Notes: generated by a model from the letters alone, not told the origin. A stretch of DNA of 64,000 bases from Longimicrobiales bacterium (GCA_951813395.1 OX638356.1:3484501-3548500), one strand, 5' to 3'; positions 1-9,091 are shown, numbered from the stretch's first letter. A program made the numbers and translations.

Positions 1-76
1 ATCACTGGGCAACCTGTCCGATTCGAACAAGCCGGAAGTCCGGAGCTTGCCGCGCACGGCCCAAACACCTTCCGTC

Positions 77-142
77 ATGCAGCAGCAGGCGGAGGTGCCG
101 CAGCTGCAGGTGCGGGCAAACCGCGAGGCGATCGTCAACGGC
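77..142 (+). pseudogene. remnant of a CzcA/CusA-type RND pump gene
   Basis: About 20 codons encode MQQQAEVPQLQVRANREAI. This closely matches the internal segment MEQQAEVPQLQVRSNRRAM of the intact CzcA-like gene on the other strand (near 3,655-3,716). On either side of this stretch the reading frame no longer resembles a pump, and it runs into unrelated sequence before the insertion sequence that begins at 259. I read it as a scrap of a second RND pump gene destroyed by rearrangement. The window edge prevents seeing whether more of it survives to the left. Confidence 0.55.
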
Positions 143-258
143 GCGGGGTCCCGCTGCCTGAAACGACCGGCAGCGAGACCCCCACCAGACGTGCGCTACG
201 AGTACGGGGCTTGCGCTGCGCGCCGCCCGAATGCCGGGAGGGCGTTGTCCTCCGGCTG

Positions 259-2235
259 CTAGCCCGAAGTTCGGGCCCGAATCGGGCTGATTCCTGGCCG
301 TAATCTGTTGTGGGCACGGGACTTGTACGCCAGTTCTCGTATGGGATATATGTACCCATGTAATAACAAGGTGATATCGTTGATATAACACATGATAGTC
401 GTTACGATCATAGTCATGTATATCGAACGCGTGCCCAATCGGAACTCCCCGCCCGCCGTCCTCCTGCGCGAGTCCTTCCGCGAGGGCGGCAAGGTCAGGA
501 AGCGCACCCTGGCCAACCTGTCGAAGTTGCCCGACGACATCGTGGACGGGCTGCGTATCCTGCTCAAGGGCGGCGTCGCCCTGAAGTCCTTCGGGGACGC
601 TTTCGAGATCCTGCGCTCCCGCCCCCACGGACACGCCGCCGCCGTGCTGGGCACGGCCCGCAAGCTGGGCCTCGAGAGACTGCTGGACCGCCGTCCGTCG
701 CGGATGCGGTCGCTGGCGCTGGCGATGATCGCGGCGCGCGTCCTCGACCCGCGCTCGAAGCTCGCCACCGCCCGCGGCCTCAGCTCCGAGACCCTGGCCG
801 ACACGCTGGGCGAGGAGACCGGCACGGCGGACGCGACGGCGGAGGAACTCTACGAGGCGATGGACTGGCTGCTCCGGCGGCAGAAGCGCATCGAGCGGAC
901 CCTGGCGGCGAAGCACATCGAGGACGGCTCGCTCGTGCTCTGCGACCTGACCTCGGTGTACTTCGAGGGCGCGAAGTGCCCGCTGGCCAAGCGCGGCTAC
1001 TCCCGCGACGGCAGGCGCGGCAAGCTGCAGATCGTCTTCGCCCTGCTCTGCGACCGGGACGGCTGTCCGGTGGCCGCCGAGGTCTTCCGTGGCAACACGG
1101 CCGATCCCGGCGCCGTGGCCTCCCAGGCCGAGAAGCTCGCCGCGCGCTTCTCGCTGTCTCGCATCGTGCTGGTCGGAGACAGGGGGCTGCTGACCGACGC
1201 CCGCATCCGCGAGGATGTCGAGCCGGCGGGGCTGCGTTGGATCACCGCGCTGCGGGCTCCGAAGATCCGCAAGCTGGTTTCCGGCGGCGACTTGCAGCTG
1301 TCGATCTTCGACACCCAGGACCTCGCCGAGATCTCCGCGCCGGAACTCTATCCGGGCGAGCGGCTCATCGTCTGCCGCAACCCGCTGCTGGCCGCCGAGC
1401 GGGCCCGCAAGCGCGAGGCGCTGCTGGCGGCCACGGAGGCCAAGCTCGACCTGGTCGTCCGGGCCACGAAGCGCGAGAACCGGCCGCTGCGGGGCGAGAA
1501 GAACATCGCCGTGCGCGCCGACCGGGCCCTGCGCGCGCACAAGGTCGGCAAGCACTTCACCACCACCGCGAGCGACGACGGCTTCTCGTGGGAGCGTGAC
1601 GAGGAGAAGATCGCCGCAGAGGCGGCGTTGGACGGCATCTACGTCATCCGCACCAACGTGGCTGCCAAGGAGCTCGGGCCCGAAGACGCGGTCCGGGCCT
1701 ATAAGAGCCTCAGCCGGGTCGAGCGTGCCTTCCGGAGCTTCAAGGGGGTGGATCTCAAGGTGCGGCCCGTCCACCACCGCCTCGAGGGGCGCGTCCGCGC
1801 CCACGTCTTCCTCTGCATGCTCGCCTACTACGTCGAGTGGCACATGCGCCGCGCGCTGGTGCCGATGCTCTTCGACGACGACGACCCGGCCGCCGCCGAA
1901 GCCGCCCGTTCCTCACCCGTCGCGCCCGCCCAGCGCTCGAAAGCCGCACGTGCCAAGGCGGGCAGGAAACGCACGCCCGACGGCCTGCCCGTCCACAGCT
2001 TCCGGAGCCTGCTCGGCGATCTCGCCACCCTGACCCGCAACCGCGTACGGCCCGCCGTCCCCGGTGCCATGACCGCCGACATGCTCGCCCGCCCCACACC
2101 GCTCCAGGCCAAGGCCTTCCGTCTCCTCGGCATCCGCCCTTGACCCGTACCCAGTAGCGTACACCCGCCGATCCGAGCTATGTCTCCGCCCTACAACGAC
2201 TTGACCCATCCCCCAACGGCCGAACTTCGGGTTAG
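259..2235 (+). mobile_element. IS1634-family insertion sequence (IS4 superfamily)
   Basis: The element is bounded by imperfect terminal inverted repeats. The left end reads CTAGCCCGAAGTTCGG (259-274). The right end read from outside is CTAACCCGAAGTTCG (2235-2221). It contains one transposase gene (416-2143) and is about 1.98 kb, which fits the family. I could not see a matching target duplication in the flanks (left ...CCGGCTG, right CCGTCGG...). The right end supplies the stop codon of the neighbouring minus-strand gene. Confidence 0.8.
416..2143 (+). CDS. IS1634-family DDE transposase
   Basis: This is the transposase of the surrounding insertion sequence, which catalyses cut-and-paste strand transfer at the element ends. 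The protein is 575 aa counted from MYIERVPNRNSPPAV, a typical N-terminus of this family; an upstream in-frame ATG at 392 would add 8 residues. The IS4-type catalytic core is visible: first Asp in VLCDLTSVYFEG, second Asp in IVLVGDRGLL, and the Y...E...K signature in YKSLSRVERAFRSFK. After it comes the usual family tail with VRAHVFLCMLAYYVEWHM. The reading frame is full length with no internal stop, so the element may still be active. No strong ribosome-binding site is seen upstream. Confidence 0.9.
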   Translation: MYIERVPNRNSPPAVLLRESFREGGKVRKRTLANLSKLPDDIVDGLRILLKGGVALKSFGDAFEILRSRPHGHAAAVLGTARKLGLERLLDRRPSRMRSLALAMIAARVLDPRSKLATARGLSSETLADTLGEETGTADATAEELYEAMDWLLRRQKRIERTLAAKHIEDGSLVLCDLTSVYFEGAKCPLAKRGYSRDGRRGKLQIVFALLCDRDGCPVAAEVFRGNTADPGAVASQAEKLAARFSLSRIVLVGDRGLLTDARIREDVEPAGLRWITALRAPKIRKLVSGGDLQLSIFDTQDLAEISAPELYPGERLIVCRNPLLAAERARKREALLAATEAKLDLVVRATKRENRPLRGEKNIAVRADRALRAHKVGKHFTTTASDDGFSWERDEEKIAAEAALDGIYVIRTNVAAKELGPEDAVRAYKSLSRVERAFRSFKGVDLKVRPVHHRLEGRVRAHVFLCMLAYYVEWHMRRALVPMLFDDDDPAAAEAARSSPVAPAQRSKAARAKAGRKRTPDGLPVHSFRSLLGDLATLTRNRVRPAVPGAMTADMLARPTPLQAKAFRLLGIRP

Positions 2236-2615
2236 CCGTCGGATCCTCCACCCAACGCGGCCACTGCCGCCCCGGCGACGCCGACAACCACGGCGCTGCC
2301 GATGGCCGCACCGACGAGCTCCGCGTCGATGGTTCCGGCTTCCACGCTGTGTGCCAAGCTCAGCAACGCCCCGTAGGTCGCTCCGGCTTTCGCACCGTCC
2401 ATCGCATCGGTCACGCCTCTCCATCCAAGTACCACGGCGAGCACGAGGCCGTGGAAGAGGCCCCCGAGCAGGCCAAAGGTAGACAAGTCGGCGTGCTCAT
2501 GGTGCCCGTGCGGGTGATGCCCGCCGACAAAAGGCACCATGTCGAGGATGTAGTCGGCCACCAGCAAAGCAACGGCTGCTACGATGGTGGGTTTCACGAG
2601 TTGCTTGATGTCCAC
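2232..2615 (-). CDS. small His-rich inner-membrane protein, possibly truncated by the IS
   Basis: The protein is about 127 aa and not assigned to a named family. It starts at a GTG (VDIKQLVKPTIV), chosen because GGGAG lies 6-7 bases upstream; an in-frame ATG further up would add an unlikely leader. Three or four hydrophobic segments are visible. A His cluster, GGHHPHGHHEHAD, follows the first one and could bind metal ions. The gene lies directly downstream of the metal-efflux operon on the same strand, so a role in metal handling is plausible but inferred. The last Gly codon and the TAA stop are made by the terminal repeat of the adjacent insertion sequence, so the natural C-terminus may have been lost. 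Confidence 0.65.
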   Translation of the reverse strand: MDIKQLVKPTIVAAVALLVADYILDMVPFVGGHHPHGHHEHADLSTFGLLGGLFHGLVLAVVLGWRGVTDAMDGAKAGATYGALLSLAHSVEAGTIDAELVGAAIGSAVVVGVAGAAVAALGGGSDG

Positions 2616-2735
2616 GGCGGTGCTCCCTTTGTGGAATGGACGGGGTACGGTGAGCCAAGCAGGCAAAATGGAGCGCGGGTCGTCGGTTCGCAAGCGCGTA
2701 CGAATTTTGTATACGAATTAGCCGCCAGGACTAGC

Positions 2736-5700
2736 TTAGCCCGTTTTCGTCGTCTCCCTCACCGGTATGTTCCCCCAACGCATGAAGAGGGCCGGAACGA
2801 CGACCATGTTGAGCAGCGTCGACGTCAGAAGGCCGCCGAGAACGACCACCGCGAGCGGCGCCTGAATCTCCTTGCCGGGTTCACCGATCCCCAAAGCGAG
2901 GGGGATCAGGGCAAGCCCGGCCGTGAGCGCAGTCATCAATATCGGACTCAGGCGTTCGACCGAGCCGCGGCGGATGGCGTCGGGGAGAGACATCCCGCCG
3001 GAGCAAAGATCCTGATACCGGCTCACGAGGAGCATCCCGTTCCGCACCGCGATGCCGAAGAGGGTGATGAAGCCGACCAGCGTGGCGACATTCACCGATC
3101 CGCCGATCAGCAGCACGGCGATCACGCCCCCCGTCAAGGCCAGCGGCAGGTTGACCATGAGGAACATGGCCGTGCTGAAGTTTCCGAACGCCCGGAACAT
3201 GATCATGAAGATCGCGCCGATCGAGAACAGCGAGAGTATGGTTATGCGGCGCGTAGCGGACTGACCGCTCTCGAACTGACCTCCGTACTGGATGTTGTAC
3301 TCGGGCGGAAGGTCCAAGTCATCGGCGATGTGTTGCTGTAGCTCGGTCACGGCGCCGATCACGTCGCGGCCGGCCACGTTGGCGCTCACGACGATTTTTC
3401 GCGACACGTTCTCCCGGGTGATCATGTTCGGCCCATGGGCCTGCACGATGGCGCCGAGCTGCGACAGCGGCACGGTCGGTCCCGCGGGAGTGGCGACCAG
3501 TGCGCCCCCGATGGCCTCCGGGTCGGCGCGGTAGTCGTCCGCATAGCGCACCATGAGATCGAAGGTCCGCTCTCCTTCGCGCACGATCGACACGACCTCG
3601 CCCTGCAGGGCGATATGCACCGCGTTCGCCAGCGTTCCCGGACTCACCCCGTAGCGAGCCATGGCGCGTCGGTTGGACCGGACCTGAAGCTGGGGCACCT
3701 CCGCCTGCTGCTCCATGGAAACGTCGACAAGGCCCTCGACCTCGTGCGCAATGGTCTCGATCTGCCCCGCGATCTGGCGCAGTTCCCGGAGATCGGGCCC
3801 GAACAGGCTGATCGCTATCGCGGCGCGCGTGCCCGAGAGCATGTGGTCGATGCGGTGGCCAATCGGCTGTCCCACCGTGATACTGGTACCCGACATCCCC
3901 GCCAGGGACTCGCGCACCTCGGCCATCACTTCGGCAAGCTCCCGATCGGTCAGATCAAGCTGCGCTTCGACGTGCGAGACGTTGACGCCCTGTGCCTCTT
4001 CGTCCAATTCCGCCCGGCCCGTGCGTCGGGCGGTGGAGACCACGGCCGGTATCCCGAGCAGCCGCGCCTCGACGCGATTGCCGATCTGGTTGGATTCCTC
4101 CAGGGAGGTGCCGGGAACGGTGATGATCGCGATTGTCAGCGACCCCTCCTGAAACTCGGGAAGGAATTCTCTGCCGAGTGTGGGAACCACCGCCAGCGTG
4201 GCGAGCAGCAGAGCCGCCGCGCCGACGAGAACCCGTCCCGAGTGCCGCAGGGACCAGCGCAGGACCCGGCTGTACAGGAACTCCAGTCCGCGTACCAGCC
4301 ATGGCTCCCGTCTTCGTCTGATCGAGCGGTCGGCCGGCAAAAGCAGATAGGAGAGCGCCGGGGTGATCGTGACTGCAATGAACAGTGACGAGAGGATGCT
4401 GATAATGTATGCCTGACCGAGCGGCATGAGCATTCGTCCCTCGACGCCGGTCAGGAAGAAGAGTGGAACGAAGACGATGGTGATGATGAGCGTCGCGTTC
4501 AGGATCGGATCGCGAATCTCTCTCGCGGCGCTGCGAATGAGCGGCAGGGTGGCGATGCGTTCGGCGGCCGGGCGGCGCAGGTTTTCGCGCAGCCGGCGAT
4601 GGACGTTCTCGACGAAGATGATCGCGTCATCGACGAGAGCTCCGATCGCTATGGCCATGCCGCCGAGCGTCATGGTGTTGACGGTACCCCCGAGGGCACG
4701 CATCACGATGATCGCAACGGCCAGCGACAGTGGGATGGCGAGCACGGAGATCAGCGTGGTCCGGACGTTCCACAGGAACAGCAGGAGGATGGCGATCACG
4801 AAGAAGGCGCCATCGCGAAGGGCGATGATCACGTTGTCGACGGCGAGCGAGATGAAGTCGGCCTGTCGGAAGATGTCCCGCTCAAAGGTGATCCCTGCGG
4901 GAAGGTCGCTCTCGATCTGATCCAGTTCGGCGTCGACCCTTCGCGTGAGTTCCAGCGTGTTCGCGCCCGCCTGCTTCTGGACCGAAAGAATGACCCCCGG
5001 CTCCCCGTTCACGGACCCTGTCCCGTAGGTGATCTTGGGGCCGATGCGCACCTCGGCCACGTCTTCAATCAGCACGGGCACTCTGTCGCGGGTCGCCACT
5101 ACCGTCACCCCGATGTCCTCGACGCTCGAGGGGCGCACCATGCCGCGGATCAGGATCTCGCGGCCACTCGACCAGTAGAGCCCGCCTGCCACGTTTTCGC
5201 TGGATCCCTCGATGGCGCCGAGCACGTCCTCCAGCCCCACCTGGTAGGCCAGGAGCCGCTGCGGATCGACCAGGACCTGGTATTCGCGCACGTCGCCGCC
5301 CTGCGAGATCACCTGGGAGACGCCGGGCACAGCCAGCAATCGGCGCCGCACGATCCAGTCAGCAGTGGTGCGCGCCTCCATCAGCTGGGATTCGGGAGCC
5401 ACCATGCCCACCAGCATGATCTCGCCCATGATTGAACTGATGGGTGCCAGGACAGGGGGATCCACCCCTTCCGGCAGATCGAGCGACTGGGCCTGAAGCC
5501 TCGCACCCACGATCTGCCTCGCGAGGTAGATGTCCGTGCCCCATTCGAAATCGGCCCATACGACGCTGATCCCCAGGGCGGACTTGGAGCGGACCCGGCG
5601 GACGCCGAGTGCGCCGTTCAGGGCGGTCTCGATGGGGAAGGTGATCGAAGTCTCGACGTCTTCCGGCGCCAGCCCATGGGCGTCGGTCACCACCGTGACA

Positions 5701-5861
5701 GTCGGAGCGGTCAGGTCGGGAAAGACATCGACCGGGAAGGTAGCGGCCACCCAGCTTCCGCCCACGAAAAGGCCCATGGCCAGAATGAGGGCCAGGAATG
5801 GATTGTTCAGGGAAGCGCTGACAAAGTGGTCGAGAATCCCCCGCCGCTCCGTTTCGTTCAT
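2736..5861 (-). CDS. czcA: CzcA/CusA-like heavy-metal RND efflux pump
   Basis: This is the inner-membrane proton-driven pump of a tripartite heavy-metal exporter. It is about 1,041 aa, the normal length for the HME-RND class. The start ATG (MNETERRGILDHFV) has GGAG at the right distance; a GTG 18 bases upstream is less likely. The sequence shows the family N-terminus (ASLNNPFLALILAMGLFV), the periplasmic porter loops with DVFPDLTAPTVTVVTDA, and the transmembrane segment 4 signature GALVDDAIIFVENVHRR with its two Asp residues near positions 411-412, which relay protons in CzcA. The second half repeats the fold and ends after a final membrane helix. The gene is third in an operon after the outer-membrane and adaptor genes, 24 bases past the adaptor. 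Metal specificity (Zn/Co/Cd versus Cu/Ag) cannot be read with certainty; the CDF neighbour favours Zn/Co/Cd. Confidence 0.92.
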   Translation of the reverse strand: MNETERRGILDHFVSASLNNPFLALILAMGLFVGGSWVAATFPVDVFPDLTAPTVTVVTDAHGLAPEDVETSITFPIETALNGALGVRRVRSKSALGISVVWADFEWGTDIYLARQIVGARLQAQSLDLPEGVDPPVLAPISSIMGEIMLVGMVAPESQLMEARTTADWIVRRRLLAVPGVSQVISQGGDVREYQVLVDPQRLLAYQVGLEDVLGAIEGSSENVAGGLYWSSGREILIRGMVRPSSVEDIGVTVVATRDRVPVLIEDVAEVRIGPKITYGTGSVNGEPGVILSVQKQAGANTLELTRRVDAELDQIESDLPAGITFERDIFRQADFISLAVDNVIIALRDGAFFVIAILLLFLWNVRTTLISVLAIPLSLAVAIIVMRALGGTVNTMTLGGMAIAIGALVDDAIIFVENVHRRLRENLRRPAAERIATLPLIRSAAREIRDPILNATLIITIVFVPLFFLTGVEGRMLMPLGQAYIISILSSLFIAVTITPALSYLLLPADRSIRRRREPWLVRGLEFLYSRVLRWSLRHSGRVLVGAAALLLATLAVVPTLGREFLPEFQEGSLTIAIITVPGTSLEESNQIGNRVEARLLGIPAVVSTARRTGRAELDEEAQGVNVSHVEAQLDLTDRELAEVMAEVRESLAGMSGTSITVGQPIGHRIDHMLSGTRAAIAISLFGPDLRELRQIAGQIETIAHEVEGLVDVSMEQQAEVPQLQVRSNRRAMARYGVSPGTLANAVHIALQGEVVSIVREGERTFDLMVRYADDYRADPEAIGGALVATPAGPTVPLSQLGAIVQAHGPNMITRENVSRKIVVSANVAGRDVIGAVTELQQHIADDLDLPPEYNIQYGGQFESGQSATRRITILSLFSIGAIFMIMFRAFGNFSTAMFLMVNLPLALTGGVIAVLLIGGSVNVATLVGFITLFGIAVRNGMLLVSRYQDLCSGGMSLPDAIRRGSVERLSPILMTALTAGLALIPLALGIGEPGKEIQAPLAVVVLGGLLTSTLLNMVVVPALFMRWGNIPVRETTKTG

Positions 5862-5885
5862 GTGGGCTCCGTTGTCCACGAACAG

Positions 5886-7718
5886 CTAGTGGGCATGACC
5901 GTCGGACGGCTCGACGACTCCAAGGGCGGCGAGGTTGACCTGGTAGGCACCCAGGGTGACGACGTGCTCGCCGGGGTCGATTCCCGACGCCACGATCGTC
6001 CAGGATCCATCCGAAGGGCCCGTTTCGACCACGCGGCGCTCGAAGGTGTCTCCGGTGAGCTTGACGTAGACGACCGGAAGATTGTTCTCGTCCTGGATTG
6101 CCGCGCTTGGAACCGCGACCCCCGGCACGGGTTGACCGAGGAGGATGTGCCCTTCAGCCAGCATTCCCACCTTCAGGTCCCCGCCGGAGTTTCCGACCGC
6201 GAAGCGGACCGGGAGGGTGCGGCTGGCCGGATCGATCATGTTGCCCACCGAGAGGACCTGGCTGGTCGTGTAGCTGCTCGTACCGCCTTCGACGGTGAAC
6301 CACGCGCCCCGGATCCGGTTCGCCTCGGCCGCGTAGCGCGCAGGCACCCGGGCGACCAGCCACAGTGTCGTCGCGTTTACGATCGTGAACGCGTGCCCGC
6401 CGATCTCCACCTGTTGGCCGAGGGCCGCGGCGCGCACCGCGACCACACCGTCGATCGGGCTTCGGAGACGGTACAGGTTCGGGTCGAGATCGTCGTTGAC
6501 GCCGTCCGCCGTACCGCCGATGGCTTCGAATGCGGCCGTGGCGACCTGGAGATTGCGCCGCGCGTCCTCCAGCCGGCGAGCCGGGATAGCGCCTTCCCCA
6601 AACAGGCGCTCGGCGCGGTCGGCCTCGAGCTGGGCGGCAGTCACGTCGGCTCGCGTGCGCACGAACGAATTGTCGAGACTGATCGGTGCGATCAGCGCCA
6701 GAAGCTGACCGGCGCGGACGAAATCGCCCGGTCCGACATGCGGGCCATCGACCTGGACGAGCCCCGCCACCGGGGCCGAAACGTGCACGAGGCCTCCTGG
6801 TGGGGCCACCAGTTCGCCGGCGGACGGAATCGAGGCCGGTATCTCCCGTTCTTCGGCTGCCGCCACGGCAAAAGGAATCGACCACTGCTCTTCCTTGGCC
6901 AGTGTGATCACCTCCGCGCCCGGGCCGCCGTCCTGGGCGTGATCGTGGCCAGCGTGCGCATCGTCCACCTCGGCGTCCGCCGGGTGATCGTGTCCCGCGT
7001 GCGGATCGTCGATCTCGTCTTCCTGGGCGTGATCGTGGCCAGCGTGCGCATCGTCCACCTCGGCGTCCGCCGGGTGGTCGTGTCCCGCGTGCGGATCGTG
7101 GGCCTCCTCCTCGGCGTGGTCGTGTCCCGCGTGGGCATCGTCCACTTCCGCGTCCGGCGGATGGTCGTGCCCCGCATGCGGATCGTCCACTTCGTCGTGC
7201 CCATGGCCCGCATGGGCGTCGGCCCCGTCGCCTGCGTGGGTGTGTCCCGCGTGTTCGTGGACCTCCTCTTCGGTTGCGAAAACCTCGACCTCGCCGCCCT
7301 CGATCAGGTAGTCACGCCCTCCGACCGACAGGGCGTATTCCGCGTGCCAGTATCCCTCCGACGGCAACGTGGGCGACGTGACATATAGGCCCGCGATTTC
7401 GGGCTCGGCGACGATTTCGTGGCGGGCGCCACGCGGCCCGTGCATCTCGATGGTGACGCTCGCGCCCTCGACCGGCCTCCAGTCATCGACCCAGGTGAGA
7501 TGAATCTCCCAGGGTTCTTCGCTCTCCACGCCCTGAATCTGATGCGGGTATTCCACGAAGAGTTCGATCCCTTCGGAGTGCTCCGTGAACGATCCGCCGC
7601 CACCGTGAGGGTCATGGCCCTGCGCAGCTTCATTCTCGCCCGCGGCGCCTCCGCATCCCGATACCGCCATAGCGATCACCGCACCCCGAACAAACGGCTT
7701 CAAAATCTTCAATCTCAT
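5886..7718 (-). CDS. czcB: CzcB-like periplasmic adaptor lipoprotein with His-rich repeat tract
   Basis: This is the membrane-fusion subunit that links the CzcA-like pump to the TolC-like channel. The start ATG (MRLKILKPF) is preceded by GGAGG. A lipoprotein signal ends in AVSGC near residue 21, so the protein should be anchored by lipid and face the periplasm. An N-terminal beta-rich domain (about residues 45-150) is followed by an exceptional His/Asp tract (about 155-262) of HAGHDH units in roughly 30-residue repeats. The classical barrel-sandwich/alpha-hairpin adaptor follows (SAPVAGLVQVDG..., LYRLRSPIDGVVAVRAA) and the protein ends with DGHAH. The family is usually 350-500 aa; the excess is the His tract and the extra N-terminal domain. 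The tract is very likely a metal sponge or sensor loop (inferred). Two bases separate this gene from the upstream outer-membrane gene. Confidence 0.9.
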   Translation of the reverse strand: MRLKILKPFVRGAVIAMAVSGCGGAAGENEAAQGHDPHGGGGSFTEHSEGIELFVEYPHQIQGVESEEPWEIHLTWVDDWRPVEGASVTIEMHGPRGARHEIVAEPEIAGLYVTSPTLPSEGYWHAEYALSVGGRDYLIEGGEVEVFATEEEVHEHAGHTHAGDGADAHAGHGHDEVDDPHAGHDHPPDAEVDDAHAGHDHAEEEAHDPHAGHDHPADAEVDDAHAGHDHAQEDEIDDPHAGHDHPADAEVDDAHAGHDHAQDGGPGAEVITLAKEEQWSIPFAVAAAEEREIPASIPSAGELVAPPGGLVHVSAPVAGLVQVDGPHVGPGDFVRAGQLLALIAPISLDNSFVRTRADVTAAQLEADRAERLFGEGAIPARRLEDARRNLQVATAAFEAIGGTADGVNDDLDPNLYRLRSPIDGVVAVRAAALGQQVEIGGHAFTIVNATTLWLVARVPARYAAEANRIRGAWFTVEGGTSSYTTSQVLSVGNMIDPASRTLPVRFAVGNSGGDLKVGMLAEGHILLGQPVPGVAVPSAAIQDENNLPVVYVKLTGDTFERRVVETGPSDGSWTIVASGIDPGEHVVTLGAYQVNLAALGVVEPSDGHAH

Positions 7719-7720
7719 TG

Positions 7721-8971
7721 TCAGTCCTCCAAGCCACCTCCCATGGCGCGAAGCAGGTCGTAGTAGGCAATCCACGCTTCGGACCGGAGAGAAAGGGCGC
7801 TCAGTTGCGCATTTTGAAACGCACTGGCTGCGTCGAGCAGTTCCAGCAACGACATTTCGAGTTCGGCGTAGGCCGCCGTCGCGGCGGACAGAAGCGTCTC
7901 TCCGTCGGCCAGCTGACCTGCCGCCACGGCTTCCAGCCGGGCCCGTCTGGCAGCGTACCGGTCCGAAGCCGTGGCCAGGTCGAACCGTGCCAGCTGCCGG
8001 CGCAGATCGAGGCGGTACGCGGCTGCGGAGCTGTAAGCTGCGGCTTCCGCCCGGGTTCCCGATCCGCGGTCGAAAAGCGGAAGCGGAAGATCCAATGCGA
8101 TGCTCGCGCCCCCGAATCCGTCCAGGTGATGCCGGTATCCAAGACCCAACGTCGGTTCTGGTATGGCGTAGGTCGCGGCGACTTCCTCCCCCGCCCGTGC
8201 GGCGTCCAGTTCCCGTGCCGCGGCCTCGAGATCGGGTCGCCCGGGCAGGGTCTGCAGGGCGGCCTCGCGAGTCAACATCGGGGGCACGCCGACTACCTCC
8301 TCGGAAGGCCCGACCTCCTCGGTCCCGGTCCCGGCGGCAATCAAGGTGGCCAGCTTTCTGCGGGCGTCGCGAGACCGCAAGGCCGCCTCGGCCACCTCCT
8401 GCTCGGCCTGTACGCGCTCCAGTCGCAACCGCAGGGTCTCGAATGCCGAGATGTCACCCGCCTCGAAGCGAAACTCGGCATCCTCGGCCACGCCCTGGAT
8501 GACCGAGGCGGTCTGGCGCACGATGCGTTCCGCCTCTTCGGCGAACCACGCCTGCACGTAGGCCTCCCGGACCTCGAAAGCCAATTCGATCGAGTCGGCG
8601 CGAAAGCGAGCGGCGCCAGCGCCGATTGCGTGAGTGGCAGCTTGCGCCCTCGCGGCCGTACGCCCAGGCCATTCCACGGGTTGCGCCAAGAGGAAGGTCT
8701 CTTCCCAGAACTTCTCATCTTCGTGGCCGAGGTCGTCGCGACCGAACGAAAATGCCGGATTGGCGTAGGCGCGGGACTGCCGTGCCGCCCCGGCAATCCG
8801 GGCGGTCTCGGACCGCGCGATCTTCAACGCAAGGCTGTTCTGGCCGAACTCCACGAGGGCCTGGGCCAGCGACACCCGGCGCACCGCATCCTGCCCATTG
8901 ACGGCCGGCGGGAGCAGGAAGAGACAGCCAAGGACCAGACCGAGGAAAGTTCGTGCTCCCGCAGTTGGCAT
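7721..8971 (-). CDS. czcC: TolC/CzcC-family outer-membrane efflux protein
   Basis: This is the outer-membrane channel of the metal exporter. The start ATG (MPTAGARTFLG) follows GGGAGGAG, giving 416 aa, normal for CzcC/TolC proteins. An N-terminal signal peptide (LGLVLGCLFLLPPAVNGQ) is followed by two internally related halves of long amphipathic helices rich in Ala, Arg and Glu (for example AARFRADSIELAFEVREAYV). Each half has the beta-strand pattern expected of the barrel, such as PAFSFGRDD and PTLGLGYRHHL. It is the first gene of the czcCBA-like operon, transcribed away from the CDF gene. The specific symbol rests on neighbourhood more than sequence. Confidence 0.85.
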   Translation of the reverse strand: MPTAGARTFLGLVLGCLFLLPPAVNGQDAVRRVSLAQALVEFGQNSLALKIARSETARIAGAARQSRAYANPAFSFGRDDLGHEDEKFWEETFLLAQPVEWPGRTAARAQAATHAIGAGAARFRADSIELAFEVREAYVQAWFAEEAERIVRQTASVIQGVAEDAEFRFEAGDISAFETLRLRLERVQAEQEVAEAALRSRDARRKLATLIAAGTGTEEVGPSEEVVGVPPMLTREAALQTLPGRPDLEAAARELDAARAGEEVAATYAIPEPTLGLGYRHHLDGFGGASIALDLPLPLFDRGSGTRAEAAAYSSAAAYRLDLRRQLARFDLATASDRYAARRARLEAVAAGQLADGETLLSAATAAYAELEMSLLELLDAASAFQNAQLSALSLRSEAWIAYYDLLRAMGGGLED

Positions 8972-9002
8972 GAGCTCCTCCCGGGCGTCTTTGCGTCTGG
9001 CA

Positions 9003-9050
9003 TCAACACTACGCAATCTCGGTCAACACTGCGACATTCGCAGTCAACAC
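9003..9050. promoter_or_regulatory. spaced TCAACAC repeats and inverted repeat in the divergent metal-efflux promoter
   Basis: Three copies of TCAACAC start at 9003, 9023 and 9044, that is 20 and 21 bases apart, or two helical turns. Nested in them is the inverted repeat ACTGCG-N5-CGCAGT (9028-9044). They lie between the efflux operon (starts at 8971, minus strand) and the CDF gene (starts at 9194, plus strand). On the minus strand the repeats read GTGTTGA, giving TTGAC-like -35 boxes for the operon. This arrangement suits a metal-responsive regulator, but no regulator gene is in the window. Confidence 0.45.
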
Positions 9051-9091
9051 GACAATCTGGCTTGCCGCGATGCAATGGACAACCGTTGCGC

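Noticed and set aside
2-1843. 613-codon open frame on the minus strand through the IS1634 transposase gene
   Set aside because: It is antisense to an unmistakable transposase; its Arg/Gly/Ala-rich translation resembles no protein and reflects high GC content.
6931-7255. CRISPR-like array suggested by regular DNA repeats
   Set aside because: The repeats are coding (HAGHDH units in frame in the adaptor gene), the 'spacers' are also repeated, and there are no cas genes.
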